Shown here: positions 34,024 to 45,939 of the stretch, piece after piece
Position numbering within the stretch: position 1 is the first letter of the stretch
Layout of the letters: each line of letters begins with the position of its first letter
Assembly: GCA_015680685.1 (NCBI GenBank)
Contig: MNCI01020931.1
Coordinates: forward strand, 720,708 to 784,707
Direction: 5' to 3'
DNA: 64,000 bases
Source: Gnetum montanum
Lineage: Eukaryota > Streptophyta > Gnetopsida > Gnetales > Gnetaceae
The notes under the pieces: generated by a model
Told to the model about the DNA's origin: nothing
The model's input: the letters and a program-made list of their open reading frames with translations, nothing else
The model's database searches: none
Translations under genes and position numbers: made by a program

Positions 34024-36009
34024 ATGTCTCTCCTACAAGATAATAATAACGCCACACTTAGTGAGGAAGTTCATTGGAGAACCAACGAACTATATGACAA
34101 TGAAGATTGGAGTATACAACTTGAAGTGGGAGTTTCTTATAAGAATGAACAAAAATAATGTCATCCTAATATACGAAGACATAACTTACCTGATGACGAT
34201 GAACCCCCACTAGCCACTACAAGCCTAACTCAAATACAAGAGGTTGTTCGAATCTCATGTAGGCATCATAAAGAGAGTCGACTACCCAGGCTCAATTTAA
34301 ATAACTTTCCCAAATTTTCAGGAGGCTATGACTTAGATTCGCATCAACATTTACTAGCCTTCTACGATGCCTGCACATGGAACAATATTGATAATGGATG
34401 GCAAAAACTTAAGCTCTTTCCTATGACACTCATTGACCAAGCTAAAGTATGGTATAGATCGTTAAAACCAAATTCAATATGACATTGGTCAATAATGGTA
34501 GAAGTATTTAATGAAAAATATCAAACCTACACAAGAGTGTCAGCCTTGAGGAAACAAATCCAAGGATGGAAAAAAGCACAACATGAACCCTTGGACATGG
34601 CCTTAGAAAGATATTATGCACTGTTAAACAACTGCCCAGGCCATGGGTTTTCCAAGGAAAGGCTAATGTATCATGTCATTGATGGGCTATGTAATGAAAC
34701 AAGGGAGACCTTAGGATTATATGCCTGAGGTCAACTATACAACCTACAAACCCATCAAATCCAAGAGCTTATTGAGCGGGTAGCAAAAGAAGAAGGAGAA
34801 TTAGCTAGATGGGAGAGTGTTGAAAAACATAAACGAGATCAAAATCTCAACTTAACAAAGGTCCATGATCATAACAAGGAGAAATCAAAAAATCTCAAGG
34901 TGGAAACATCATCTTTGCCAATACAACAATCGTTAGAAGAAGCCAAGGCAAAGATCAATAAGATGTTGGAATCGATGTATCAAAAGTGTGGAGAATATAT
35001 CAACAATATTGGAGATAGAGATTTGACAACCCAGGAAATAGGACACAATAGTAGACATTTGAAGAAAAAGAATAAAGGGAGTAAGTGCTCAACTGCCAAT
35101 CCTACGTACGAATGCAACATATGCTTGTACGATCACCCCAAAGGCCAATGCCCAATATTGCTACATATACAGGAGCATTGGGGAAAAACGTTACATCCAG
35201 AGTTTGTACGGAGATACTGTGTTTGATCACAGTGGAAACCATCCCAGTCGTGGGGGAGACCACCCTTAGATTGGAGGCACTCTTCATATTTTCCAAATCC
35301 AAATGCTTATCATGGTCAACATCCTATTTCTCCATTTAGACAACCATACTCTATCTCATCACAATACCATTCTCCACAGTACTATCAGCCCATACCTCCA
35401 ACACAACCACCACGTTATGCACCTTACATCCCTCCTAAATTTCAACATTCTCATCCTTTCCCTCCTTCCACAATGCCACCAACTATTCCTAAGGTGTTTG
35501 TGCCACTGCAACAACCCACGAACAACACTTGTGCTACTACTACTAACAGCAGTGAGAGGCCTCCTCAACATCAAAAGCACCCCTTCTTTAAACATGGTCA
35601 TAAGAAGGGACAACCTAATTCAGAGGCCACTGCATCTTCCAAATCAGCATAAGTCCAACACTGTGCCACACCCTTACCTTCGAACCTGATGCGTCATGTT
35701 ACTTCAACAGGGCCACCAACTTACACTCCAATAGCCATATGACCCAATGAACACAACCATGGGAGGCATCAACCCAATCCTTGCATACCATCTAATGGTC
35801 ACAAACATCATAGTGGGTCAACTCGTTAACTAGGAACTACATCGTATAAAGTGCCCTTCTATGCCTATTATAATCAAGTGTGTGAACCTCGAGGGTATAA
35901 GTATAGACTAGTTCCAATACTTCCAACATGCAAGGATCCTTATTTTCCATTTATTAATCCTTGCCATACTCAATCGATTAGTTATGGGGGATATACCCCA
36001 TTGCAATAA
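34024..36009 (+). pseudogene. Gypsy gag of the pol-less element
   Basis: The ATG at 34024 (MSLLQDNNNATLSEEVHW) follows the primer site by 127 bases. Broken by stops at 34156 and elsewhere, the frames then give the gypsy gag core: LNNFPKFSGGYD, HQHLLAFYDACTWNN, DQAKVWYRSLKP, VSALRKQIQGWKKAQHEPLD and GLCNETRETLGLYA. A Cys/His motif (CNICLYDHPKGQCP, near 35116-35157) resembles the zinc-knuckle-like motif in the relatives. Pro/His/Gln-rich text runs to a stop at 36009. Confidence 0.8.
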
Positions 36010-37394
36010 CACATAGGATTAATAAATATTTTTCATTTCTTTAATTTTATAACTTTTTGTTTTTCAGTTTTTCATTTTTCAAATTTTTATTTTATCTTTT
36101 TATCTTTTTGTGTGTTTTTGTCTTTTTACGTTTTTCGTAAGTAATCTCATCTATGAAAAAAACACTCATGTGGATCGTTGGTTGAGGTGTGTTTTATGTT
36201 ATTAAGTCATGAGTGATCAATTATTTGGAATAGTGAGCCCATTACACCACTCATCCACTCTATAAATAAGAGGTTTTGTTCAAGGGTATAGTGATATCCT
36301 TGAAATTCCTAAAATTTAAAATTAATTTTGTGTTCATTGTACCTAGAATGAAGAAAGATGGACTAAGAGGGAATGATTAGGATGTGACATCAAGGGGACT
36401 TGTGGATTCTCTTTGGTGAAGTCTGTGGGAGTTGTCATGCAATGTGGTCATACTAAGATCCTTGTAGATCTAATGAAAATGGGAGTAAGAGTAATCAAAA
36501 GGGCACTTGAAAATCAAAGGTTGTTCTAGGGGGTCCCACTAGAAAGACATGCACCCATGCCTAAAGGTTGGCGGCTTCTCTGGATTCAGTAAAGTGGAAA
36601 AGAAAAAAAACTAGAGAAAAAGAAAAGAAAACAAAGTGCCATAAAACAAAAATCACTCCTTCCTTGTACTAAACGCCAAGTGATCGTATACCTTCTTGTT
36701 GTGGTACTCTCATAGTTGTTCATCAAGGGATGAAACAATGCGATGTCACTATCTAGAAGGATGGACTTGGTCCTGATCTTGGAACGATGGGTTAATGACA
36801 CCTTAATCATGCTTTACACACAGGATTCATTATGCCCTGGGTTAGTTACCTCATGTCCCAATCTCTACGATCCCTTTCTATAATTCATCTCATCTCGTTG
36901 TTCGTGTAATTGTAGCTCATGTTCCATGTAACATAGAATTTTCATCTCATTCTAGTGATATTTACATGTGTGTGTTTTGTGGAGTTAGTGTGGATTACAT
37001 TTAACCCTTCTAGTGCCCACAGACACTTTAAGAGTGGTTACACAAGGGCATAATAGATTGAAACCTGCTTTGGGGAGGACCCACTTGTATAATTTTGTTG
37101 CAATCTTCGCTAATTCTCTAGCTCAAACACACAATTTCCTACCCTCAGCTTAATTTTTCATAACTCTCTTTCCCCATTATTATCCCTCTAAATTTTAATG
37201 TTCCAATGTACTATTATATTCCCTTTTCTTTGTAACCGCCAAATTTTTCATTGCTCAAATTCACATCATTATCATTAATAGTGCCTTTCAAATCGATGAA
37301 ATTACCCTATAACATCTTAATACTTGCCAATGTCCTCAATATTCAACATTAATTTCAAGAAAAATCATTAAAAATTCAGTATTTTCTAAGTGTC
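36010..37394 (+). other. Noncoding interior matching the post-pol region of relatives
   Basis: Blocks such as 'cctgctttggggaggaccca' (about 37067) and 'catgcctaaaggttgg' recur in the noncoding stretch after integrase at 42.7-43.5 kb (minus) and 63.6-64 kb (plus). Gag therefore joins directly to post-pol DNA, showing where pol was lost. Confidence 0.65.
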
Positions 37395-37515
37395 TCGCAT
37401 TAGTAGGGATGAGATATCGCGTACGGGATATCACGTCCCACGTGATATCGCATATGCGATGTACCATACGTGATATCACGTCCTATTTATCTATAAATAG
37501 GTACCCCCGCTACAA
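37395..37515 (+). promoter_or_regulatory. Internal U3-like promoter block upstream of the accessory ORF
   Basis: A cluster of gatatcgcg, gatatcacg and catatgcgatg palindromes, then a TATA box (ctataaatag near 37491-37500), mirrors the U3 layout of the element's LTRs. Here it lies about 470 bases before the accessory reading region. The flanking DNA is not LTR, so this is a partial U3-like copy or a separately evolved promoter. Confidence 0.55.
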
Positions 37516-37971
37516 CACTTAGCATCATTTCACCATTTCTATGGGGGGAGTTGTTGAAATTTTTCTCTGCGACTTGCAACTGTGTGACCCTTGCTTTTTC
37601 ATTCATATCTCGCTCACTGGTGCTCCGAATTTAATTCCGTTTGAACCTGTTTGAACCCAGAGTTTTCAGTTTAGTCATGGGGGAGAGACACTTACCAAAA
37701 AGTGCCTAACTTGTTTGAAATTTATCATCCCCCAAAGGACATCAGTTAGGGTAATTAACTTAACACTTAGAATAATTATGCCAAAAATCATATAACCTTA
37801 GGTATATCGGGAGATTAAAATGATAACCACCTAAGTTACAAGATCCATTATTACAAACTTTCGGGCACGATCACACATTATCACAGAAGATCTTTAATTA
37901 AGACAAGTAGTAATGTATAACTTGATTTCCAAAACAACCTTACTAATGCTTGATCCGTGTGATTGCAGAAT

Positions 37972-40687
37972 GGCCCCAAAACATGCATAGCAAGAGGGTC
38001 CTGTTCAAGGTGGAGCGAAACAACCTAGGAGAGGTAGAAGACAAGGTCTTGTCAGAAAATAGACAGAATAGGAGGTGCAATCATTCAGTATCCATCAAGA
38101 AGGACCTCCTACTAGACGATTCTGGTAGGTAGAAGGAGGAGTTGCTCTTGTGCCTGAACCGGGACAACAACTCACGTTGCCCCTGGAGTGTGTTTAGGCT
38201 ATACATGAGAAGTCCACATTTGCTGTGGTGATTGTGGAGCTTAACTTTGAATCTTTTGTAGAGTTCACTTCTGAGGCTGTTAGGGATCACCTCAAGGGAT
38301 CTCCCTTATGGCCTATCCTTTCTGAAAGCAGTGCCTGGTACTTAGATGAAACGTACCAGTTTTGGCACAATAGGGAGCAAGGCATCATGGTTAATATTTT
38401 TGGTGTGATAGTAGATTTCTCTGCATAGGCTATTTCAGAAGTGTTGAATCTTCTGAATTTAGGACCTCATGTTGCTCAGTTATCTACCCGTTTAAACCCT
38501 GATGTGCGAAAGGATTAGTTAGAGAAGGCTTATGGCAGAGATAAAGATTTTGGTGAGCTGACAATGGAAGAGAGAATTTATTTTAAAATTGGAACCTATC
38601 ACCTCTTCCCCACAAAGGGCTTAAAAAGAATATCTACGTATGCGGCTAGGGGATGTACAGTGTTGATGGGAAAGGTTAACACCAATCTTCCCCATCTATA
38701 TTTGACAGAGATCCTAAGGCAATTTGAAGAACGGAAGTTAGGGAAGATGGTGTTGCCCTTTCCTTGCCTTATTAGAAAACTGTGTGAATGGGTTGGTATT
38801 CAAGGATACACAAATGACGTCCTCCAAAAAGCCCAAAATGCTTCTTATGCTGAATTGTTAAAGGCACCAGCTCCAAGGAAGAGCACTGGCAAAGAGTTGA
38901 GACTCGAAGAAGAAGAAGAACAGATGACTGAACCACTTGCAACTCAACTTGCAGGACCCAGTCAACCTCTAGCCACGGGTCCCAGCCAATAACAAGAACT
39001 AGGGCCTGGCACAGGCCAGGATCAATCATCGCCACTATAAGGCTACAGAACGTTGATGAGCCATCTTAGGGCCTTCACTAAGATGGTCAATTGGGGAAGT
39101 CGTGATGACACAAACCTCTTCCATGTCATCGATGATGCCGATTAGCCTACAGTCTCATTAGATCGCACAAGGGGTGAGTCATCAATTCAGACAGGAGGAG
39201 GGGAAAGCAGATGGTCACAACAGATCTCTAGAAACACGGCATCTTTTCAGGTGCAGTTAGAGACTAGTGAAGGGGCCACTATGGTGGTCATGCAACACCA
39301 GAATGCCATGGGAGTTGCTGAAGCGATCACTGACCACATCAAAGAGTCCTTTAATGTACCTATTATGCCACCAGTAGATCTCTCCGGAGCACGAGATGCT
39401 CAAACTCTTGCCGAAATCTCAATGACTCCTACGGAACATGAGGATGCACTTGACAGATTGCTTCAAACAAGGCAAGTTCTCACGTCCCTATTTGACATCC
39501 CTTAAGATGTCATAGCAATTCAATCATATCTCATTTCCACAAAGGGGAAGCTGGTCATATCCAAAGTAAGGGCCAAGCATGCTGAAGTTGAAGTGCAAAT
39601 ATTATAAGAGAAACTTGTAGCTTTACAAGCAGCACAGCGGGATCCTCTATAATTTGTTCTCGTAGACTAGCTGGATAACTTTAGAACTGAGCAATTAACA
39701 AAGCTAACTGCAGAGAATAAGAAGGTGATGAGAGAAAAGGAGAAGGCTATTTGGGATGCCTCTATAGCAGTAGCGCAAACCCATTCACACCTTAAGGCAC
39801 TCAGAGCCTTACAAGAAGAGAATAAACAGTTGGTTGTAGATAACCTCTAGTTGACCTATGTGGAGAAACAAAAGAATGTTCTTGATGAACACTTTCATCA
39901 GTTGTGAGAACAATTCATTTGGGTCAACCAAGATGTGAGCCGTTTAGCCAGAGAGAACCGAACCCTCTCAATGGAGGAGGTACACGCTATTCAACAAAAG
40001 TTAGCAATTGAAATAAGCGTGTGGTAGAATGAGGCTAAACGACACGAGAAGCTAAAGGAGCATTTCTGTGATTAGGTGGGGATGTACAAACAAATCCTAG
40101 AGAAGGAGATCCATATGGCCAAGGCTCAAATCAACAACATCAATGCTCAACACACTAATTGGAGGGCCATATTGGACACTTACGCCTTCACCCACCAAGT
40201 GGAAGTTAAGAACCAAGACCTGTAGATCCAAGACTTAACAGAATACATGGAGTTGGAAAACCTTAGATATGCCAACCTTGCCATGTTAACAGTTGGACGC
40301 CCGAGAACAGAGCTTGAACAATAGGTAGCTTCCACCCATCTCAAATATGAGGTAGAATTTGGAGAATGCAAGAAGCTGGTTGAAAAATTGGATGTTGTAA
40401 GTTCTGAACTCGAGATGGTAAAAGCAAGCTACTAAGGATAGAAAGATGTAGTAACTGACTTGGCTTGATGGCTGACAGATATTCATGAATACAAAGACAA
40501 AGCCAGAGCTTACGAAGAGGAACGACGGGTGTTCACGGTGTGGTACATCAAAGCTAATCAGATGTTCCTGCAACTACCCTATCCATGGGAAGTGCCGACT
40601 CTATCAAACATTAGAACACTTGCATGGATGCACAAGACCCCTCGAATTAAAGAGGAGAAGCTCTAGGCCATACTTTAATGCCATTAA
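37972..40687 (+). pseudogene. Accessory reading region (plant-transposon-protein-like plus coiled coil)
   Basis: It starts near ATGGCCCCAAAACATGC (37971). The N-terminal half, broken by stops, includes GIMVNIFGVIVDFSA, MEERIYFKIGTYHLFP and LPFPCLIRKLCEWVGIQG. The last resembles the 'LPFP.LI..LC' block of proteins annotated as plant transposon proteins in gypsy elements. The middle is Glu-, Gln- and Pro-rich. The C-terminal half (39600-40600) is a long run of charged heptads (KALRALQEENKQL, EKQKNVLDEHFHQL, NRTLSMEEVHAIQQKL), which would form a coiled coil. At least ten in-frame stops make it inactive. A second copy lies at 292-1656, so the module belongs to the family. Its role is unknown. Confidence 0.6.
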
Positions 40688-40762
40688 TGGCACCGTTGCC
40701 AAGGATTGAACCCAGGTCATCTACGTGACAGGCAGGAATACTCACCACTATACTACAATGAC
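40688..40762 (-). pseudogene. tRNA-Asp(GTC) copy with encoded CCA, inside the gypsy element
   Basis: The minus strand from 40762 to 40691 is a 72-base tRNA-Asp sequence. It has a GTCATTG/CAACGGT acceptor stem (one A-C mismatch, one G-T pair), the A box tagtatagtgg, anticodon loop ctgtcac (GTC), and B box ggttcaatcc. The next three bases (40690-40688) are CCA, which nuclear tRNA genes do not encode. The homologous accessory region at 292-1656 lacks this block, so it is an insertion. Most differences from the plant tRNA look like C-to-T or G-to-A decay. The copy probably came from reverse transcription of a mature tRNA, the same species that primes these elements. Confidence 0.85.
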
Positions 40763-40997
40763 AAACTTCAAAGCTTGGAGCACACGACAAAGGGAAAGCA
40801 CCCATGGAGGAACCACCGCCACCAAGAACTACATGAGTTTTCATTTTTGTAGTAGTTGTAGTATATTTCTATGTTGTGTTTTTCCACACTGCAGCATTGT
40901 TGTATTTCATTTTTTCTAGTTAATAATCTCATATCTATCCACTGTGTAATCAATGAAACTTGTTCTCTTTATAACTTGAGAATGAGTTTTTATTTAG

Positions 40998-41008
40998 TCA
41001 TGGGGGTA
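40998..41008 (+). other. Polypurine tract before the 3' LTR
   Basis: The text tcatgggggta directly precedes the LTR and is conserved at 1648-1656 and, as a variant on the minus strand, at 51502-51513. Confidence 0.6.
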
Positions 41009-41838
41009 TGATGGGACACGATATCATGTCCGTCACGATATCACATCCCCCAGCGATATTGCGTCTTCCCTACGATATCGCATACGCGATATCGTAGTCC
41101 ACCGCAATGTCTATAAATACGAAGTAGCTCTCCCTTGTTTGAGGAATAGTTTAGTTTGGTAGTGAAACTTTGGTAGTTTCATCCCTCCAGAGTTAGATTA
41201 TTTTTCTAGTGTTTGCCCGTAGTGTGGTGAATGTAATTATACAACATTCTTTATTCGAGTGTGACGTACTTGGACATGCACATGACCGACAATAAAGATC
41301 AAGATTACTTCATCATTGCAACATTCACTTTGTTATTTATTTGTTTATTTAATTGTTATTTATTATTTTCTCTCTCACCCTTAAACTCCTAGAATGCAGA
41401 ACGAGTACAACTTGATTACGAGCATTTAAGTGTGAGTACTTGGTATCCCAGTGGCATACCTAGGATTTGTGCTTGGTAATCCCAGTGGTAGTCATGCACG
41501 AGGTCCAAGATTTGTATGGATAATCAAGGAATCAGTTGCTCGTTGCACTTAGGCTCGATTAGATTTTCTTACCTTTTCCTCCTAGCTTAGCTTAGTTAAT
41601 ATTATTTCCCACTGCCTTTAGGAGTAGCATAGAATTATAAACACATCATACACCTCACTCTGGACTAAACCATATGTGACAAATATAAATACTAGTCTAG
41701 GTGGGAAGATAGTGAACTTCAACCTAAGGTGAATGATTTAGGTGCCACAACTAGTTCGTCTGTGGAGTTTGTTCGGATCATGTGTGAGAACACTTGTATT
41801 TGTATGGTTGAGCGTAGGGGTATCTCTACCGCTCATCA
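41009..41838 (+). repeat. 3' LTR of the pol-less gypsy element
   Basis: 830 bp, the partner of 33053-33878 with scattered differences. The U3 palindromes are arranged differently (cgatatcgcatacgcgatatcg near 41082), and a TATA box (ctataaatac) lies near 41110. Confidence 0.85.
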
Positions 41839-42244
41839 ATAATTATGAGACATTTTAACAGGTATTTAAGGTTTATTTCAGTTATTCTTTTATTTTATTC
41901 ATGGATGTGTGACTTATTATAGTGCTCTCTTGATGGCTTTAACCCATTAGTTGATCATTTGACCCTTTGTGGATACTTGTTATCTTATTGAAAAATAATT
42001 TATTAATTCTTAGTTCTTGGAATTGTCAAAATCTTATCTTTTGTGTCTATAAATACTTGGCAACTTTAACTCTCTTGGCATTAATTGTGCATTACCCTCT
42101 CTTTAATCTCTTGCTCATAACTATGCTTGTTGGATCTCTTGGTGTTTTTCATATCTAGATTTAGTCTTTCTTGGGGAAGCTTTGGTGATTAATCTCTAAA
42201 GATAGAGAAAGCATTCTTAATTTCATTAATTTTGATAAGCAAAT
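41839..42244. other. Short T-rich spacer between two gypsy elements
   Basis: No gene or repeat is recognised. It is the DNA between the pol-less element and the minus-strand element. Confidence 0.5.
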
Positions 42245-42478
42245 TGATGAGTGGTGAGGTACCCCTATGCTCAACCATATGAATACAAGCATTTCACGCA
42301 TGATTCGGTTGAGTTCCAAGGACTAAGTGCCTATGCGCCTTTGTGGAACAAGGATGGGTTAGTTGATCATTATCTTTCCAAACTTACTTGTATGTCACAA
42401 TTGTATGGTTAAGTAAGTTTGAGGCATATGATTTTTATATCTTTTATGTTTTTATGTCATGTGCTAATAAGGGAGAAG
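42245..42478 (-). repeat. Truncated 3' LTR of the minus gypsy element
   Basis: It starts TGATGAGTGG and matches 50512-50708 and then 57750-57790, for example 'gcctttgtggaacaaggatg'. It ends abruptly near 'agggagaaga'. The promoter half of the LTR is missing, and about 190 bases of unrelated DNA follow. Confidence 0.75.
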
Positions 42479-44620
42479 ACTACAATCCAAGCCATTCAAT
42501 GAATATACAATAACACACTAAAGGGTTGTGGTAATATGCTAGCTATGGATTTAGGCTTTAACAACAAGGCTTGTTAACATCTGAAGGGTATGTGTTTATA
42601 CTGATACATGGGGAAGAACTCACTTTCCAGAGGAATAAAGGGCAAAACAACAGAAGATCAGGAAAATAAGCAAGGATAGATAAACCACAATGTAGTTGAT
42701 ACCTTGCCTTGATATGAAGTGCATTGGCTAAGTTGTGGTTATAGTAGAAAATGATTTAGAGATTTATCATAGGTGACTACCCAAGGTGTAGGGGTTAGGT
42801 GAATAGTAAAATGGAGAAAATTGAAAAATTTGTGCCACGGCCCCCACAACTAAGAGTGAACCTTTGGTAGCTACAAGATGGAAAAATATGAGGAACAAAA
42901 AAGATGGGAAAAAATAACAATGGAAACACCAATAAAATGGATGTCATGGATGGGGATGAAACAAGAGATGATTGATTATAGGAAATGTTTAAGGAAAAGA
43001 ACTTAACAATTGCACTAAAAAGGAATGCCAATGGGTCCTCCCCAAAGCAGGCTCATGCCTTTTATGCCCTGACAAACCCATAAACCAAAGAATCCGCAGG
43101 CTCTAGCAATGTCATTTGGAAGTAAGAGTTAACAACTTACCCACAATAATTCACCAAAGAAAAATAATTCATCAACCCAGAACAGACTAATGATAAAATC
43201 GGTAATGAGGTGGAAAATGGGAAGAAAGATGGAGAGAAGAGAATGGAATGGAATCTTAAGAACAAGGTTGTGTAAAGCCCCTTGTGTATTTCATGGTTAA
43301 GATGATTGAGTAGAACTTCATCCCAAATCCAGACTCAAACCAACCACATTCAGTGACTTCACATCAATACACCTGGCTAATCCATCCTCTTGAAGCAACA
43401 AGAATGCCTTTATAAAGAGTGACCACCATCCCGAGGAGAGCGAGATGGAGAAGAAGGAAATGAGAAAGGGCCTTAGTTAGAAGGAACCTTCAAGCATGGG
43501 TAACATGTCTTTCCAGTTTCATAACCAGTGCTTGTTGCCCATATTGCTTTATTATGTCTAAGGGGTGTGCTTTTAGTTCTCATTTTTTTCCTTTTTTTTC
43601 TCTTTTCTTTTTTTGTGAGAACCACACCATGCAAAGACGTATTTTTATTCACTTGGCTTCCTAATTTTTGAAGAATGTCATAATGGCTAAAAACCCAAGA
43701 AACAAGCATCCAAGCACCCAAGAGAATGGCCAACACAAATGCATTGAATCCCCTTGAAGTCACACCCTTTTCATCCTTTAAGTCTTTCCTTGGTTTGAAA
43801 AGTACCTAGCCACCAATTCATTAATAAATTTACTTAGAAAAAGGGGATTGTATAGTTCCAAGCCAAAGGAGACCATAGAATTGTATGGATGAGTGGACAA
43901 CATGGACTCATTGCCTGTTTTACCAAAAGAGCCATACCTTAATATCAACATCATAATTGAAAGGTAAAAACCAAACATTAGCAATCAATATGATATAATT
44001 CAATCCACCATCATTAGCACTTATTGGATGAAAATAAAAGTAAATCAAGCAAATAAATAAATAGTAAAAACATGAATGATGGTGTAAAACAAAAATAAGA
44101 AAAGTTGGAAAATATGTAAAATAAAAATTCAAAAAGAACTGAGGGCCTAGAACAGTTGGCATAGGTGGCCATCTCCCCCATGACTAAGTTGGAAGGAGGA
44201 GATCAAAAATAGTAAGTAGGGTTGTCTATCAAGAGAGGTAGCATGTGTATTGGCTGTCCTAAGCTCCTAGAAAGGTTTGGTTTATTGCACATTAACCAAA
44301 AGTTTCTTATTTGGGCTCTTAGGTTTGTATATTGTCATGGCCCCTGAAGGAAAAGTTGCATAAATAATATAAGGTCCTTCCCACAGTGTTTGAAATTTAG
44401 TACGTTGTGGCACATGTATGGGATTCTAGTAGAGAACCTTATCTCCTGGATGATATTTAACTTTCCTAATTCTTAGGTCATGACATTATTTATTGAAGGC
44501 CTTGTGCAATTCGTTAGATGACAGGGTAGCTAATCGATTTTCATATAGCAAGTTAAGGGTTACTAACCATTGTTTCTATGCTAGATCAAGATCAAGGTTG
44601 AGTTCACATGCCATGGATAG
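42479..44620 (-). other. Post-pol noncoding region of the minus gypsy element
   Basis: It matches 51900-53500 (minus) and 63110-64000 (plus) in order. A conserved block reading cttagtcatgggggagatgg on the minus strand (about 44165-44190) closes the pol region. Open frames here are short and not conserved between copies. Confidence 0.65.
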
Positions 44621-44630
44621 TGTAGGGAGC

Positions 44631-45330
44631 TTAGTTACTGTACACTAACTCATAAGGAGAGTAGCTTGTAGGGAGTTTCCATGTGGAGCGGTATGGCCAA
44701 AGAGCATCATTTAGTTTAGTGCTCCAGTTTCGCCTAAACTTGCTAATGGTTCTTGTCAATATCTTCGTAATCTTCCTATTGGTGACTGCTGCTTGACCGT
44801 TCGCTTGGGGGTGGTATGGTGTAGTCAATTTATGCTCAACCCCTAATCATTGCATTAATTTTCAAAAAGTTGCACTTGTGAACTATGTATCATTGTCTAA
44901 AATAAGTGCACATGGCACATCAAACTTGTTTATGATTTGTTGTTGAACAAATCATGCAGCTGTAGATGATGTACAATCTTTAACAACAGTTGCTTCGGCC
45001 CATTTTGTTAGGTAATCAATGGCAACAATAATATAAGATTTTCCACTAGACATTGGTGTAATCAACCTCATAAAATCAATTCCCCAAATGTCGAAGGGTT
45101 TTAACGATTGAATCCATTGTTGCAGACCCTCCATTCTAGTAGTCATTCCCCTATCACATTGATAGTGCTTACAAGATTGGACAAAACGATGGACATCCCA
45201 AAATAATTAGGCCAATAATATCCTATAAGCAGGATCTTGATGGTCATTCATCTCCCAACATAATGACCCCCACAAGGACCCTCATGAGCATCTTGGAGAA
45301 CTCACAGTTCATCTATATCAAGAACACACC
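44631..45330 (-). pseudogene. Gypsy integrase remnant
   Basis: Minus-strand frames give IWGIDFMRLITPMSSGK, VAIDYLTKWAEATVVKD and TTPYHPQANGQAAVTN. Next come TWKLPTSYSPYELVY and, upstream, traces of the HHCC finger. The first catalytic Asp (GIDFM) is present. The usual Glu after NGQ is Ala (NGQAAV) and stops split the domain, so it is inactive. Confidence 0.85.
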
Positions 45331-45426
45331 ATCGAACCTAGCCATCGGGACACCCTTTGTAAAGTTGTCCATTGATCTCCATAAAGTACTTGGCTTGGTG
45401 AAGAAACTATTATTTCTTCATAAGGT

Positions 45427-45936
45427 TTAACTCTTGTGGTGTTTGTTGGGTGAGGAGATAGGTAAGAATGCTATGGTACTAGTTTGTCTCCATGGGGATT
45501 GATTATTCACTACACTAGCAAAGAGGAATTCATTAGGAAAATGATCAGAAATTGGATGCTCATCCTCTTTATTGTCCCATTGTAACCAAGATAAATGATC
45601 AGCAACTACATTCTTGGTGCCTTTACGATTGATTATCATTAAATCAAACTCTTGTAAGATTACAAGCCATCGTATGATATGAGGGCTTACCATTGGCTTA
45701 TTCATGAGGAACCAGATTACACTATGATCAATATGTATATATACTTTATATCCCAATACATAGTGTCTAAACTTTTCTAGTGTAAACACTACAACCATTA
45801 CTTCTTTCTCTGTGGTGGTGTAGTTAAGTTGTGCGTCAACGATACTTCTACTCATACAATGGATGTAATAAGGATGCTTTTGGTCATCTAAATATGTAAG
45901 TATGGCTCCTAAAGCATAGTTGGATGCATCAGTCAT
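45427..45936 (-). pseudogene. Gypsy RNase H
   Basis: A 169-codon open frame with MTDASNYALGAILTYLDDQK, YTTTEKEVMVVVFTLEKFRH, VYIHIDHSVIWFLMNKP and GTKNVVADHLSWLQ. It has the normal order and spacing of a gypsy RNase H, with D, E and D residues in place. The counterpart in the plus-strand copy is at 61309-61794. Confidence 0.9.
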
Positions 45937-45939
45937 GAT

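Larger units (their letters stand above)
33053..41838 (+). mobile_element. Ty3/gypsy LTR element without pol, carrying gag and an accessory ORF
   Basis: LTRs at 33053-33878 and 41009-41838 share TGATGG...CTCATCA ends and are flanked by near-matching 5-bp target copies (ataac at 33048, ataat at 41839). A tRNA-Asp-type primer site follows the first LTR, and a polypurine tract precedes the second. Inside are gag (34024-36009) and a noncoding stretch that matches the post-pol DNA of the relatives at 42.7-43.4 kb and 63.6-64 kb. A U3-like promoter block and a large accessory reading region follow. No protease, RT, RNase H or integrase sequence was found. It is a non-autonomous element, presumably mobilised by pol-bearing relatives such as 42245-58480. 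Confidence 0.85.

Noticed and set aside
40691-40762. A functional nuclear tRNA-Asp gene
   Set aside because: The acceptor and anticodon stems have mismatches, CCA is encoded, and the copy lies inside a retroelement. No T run of four or more follows closely on the minus strand as a Pol III terminator.
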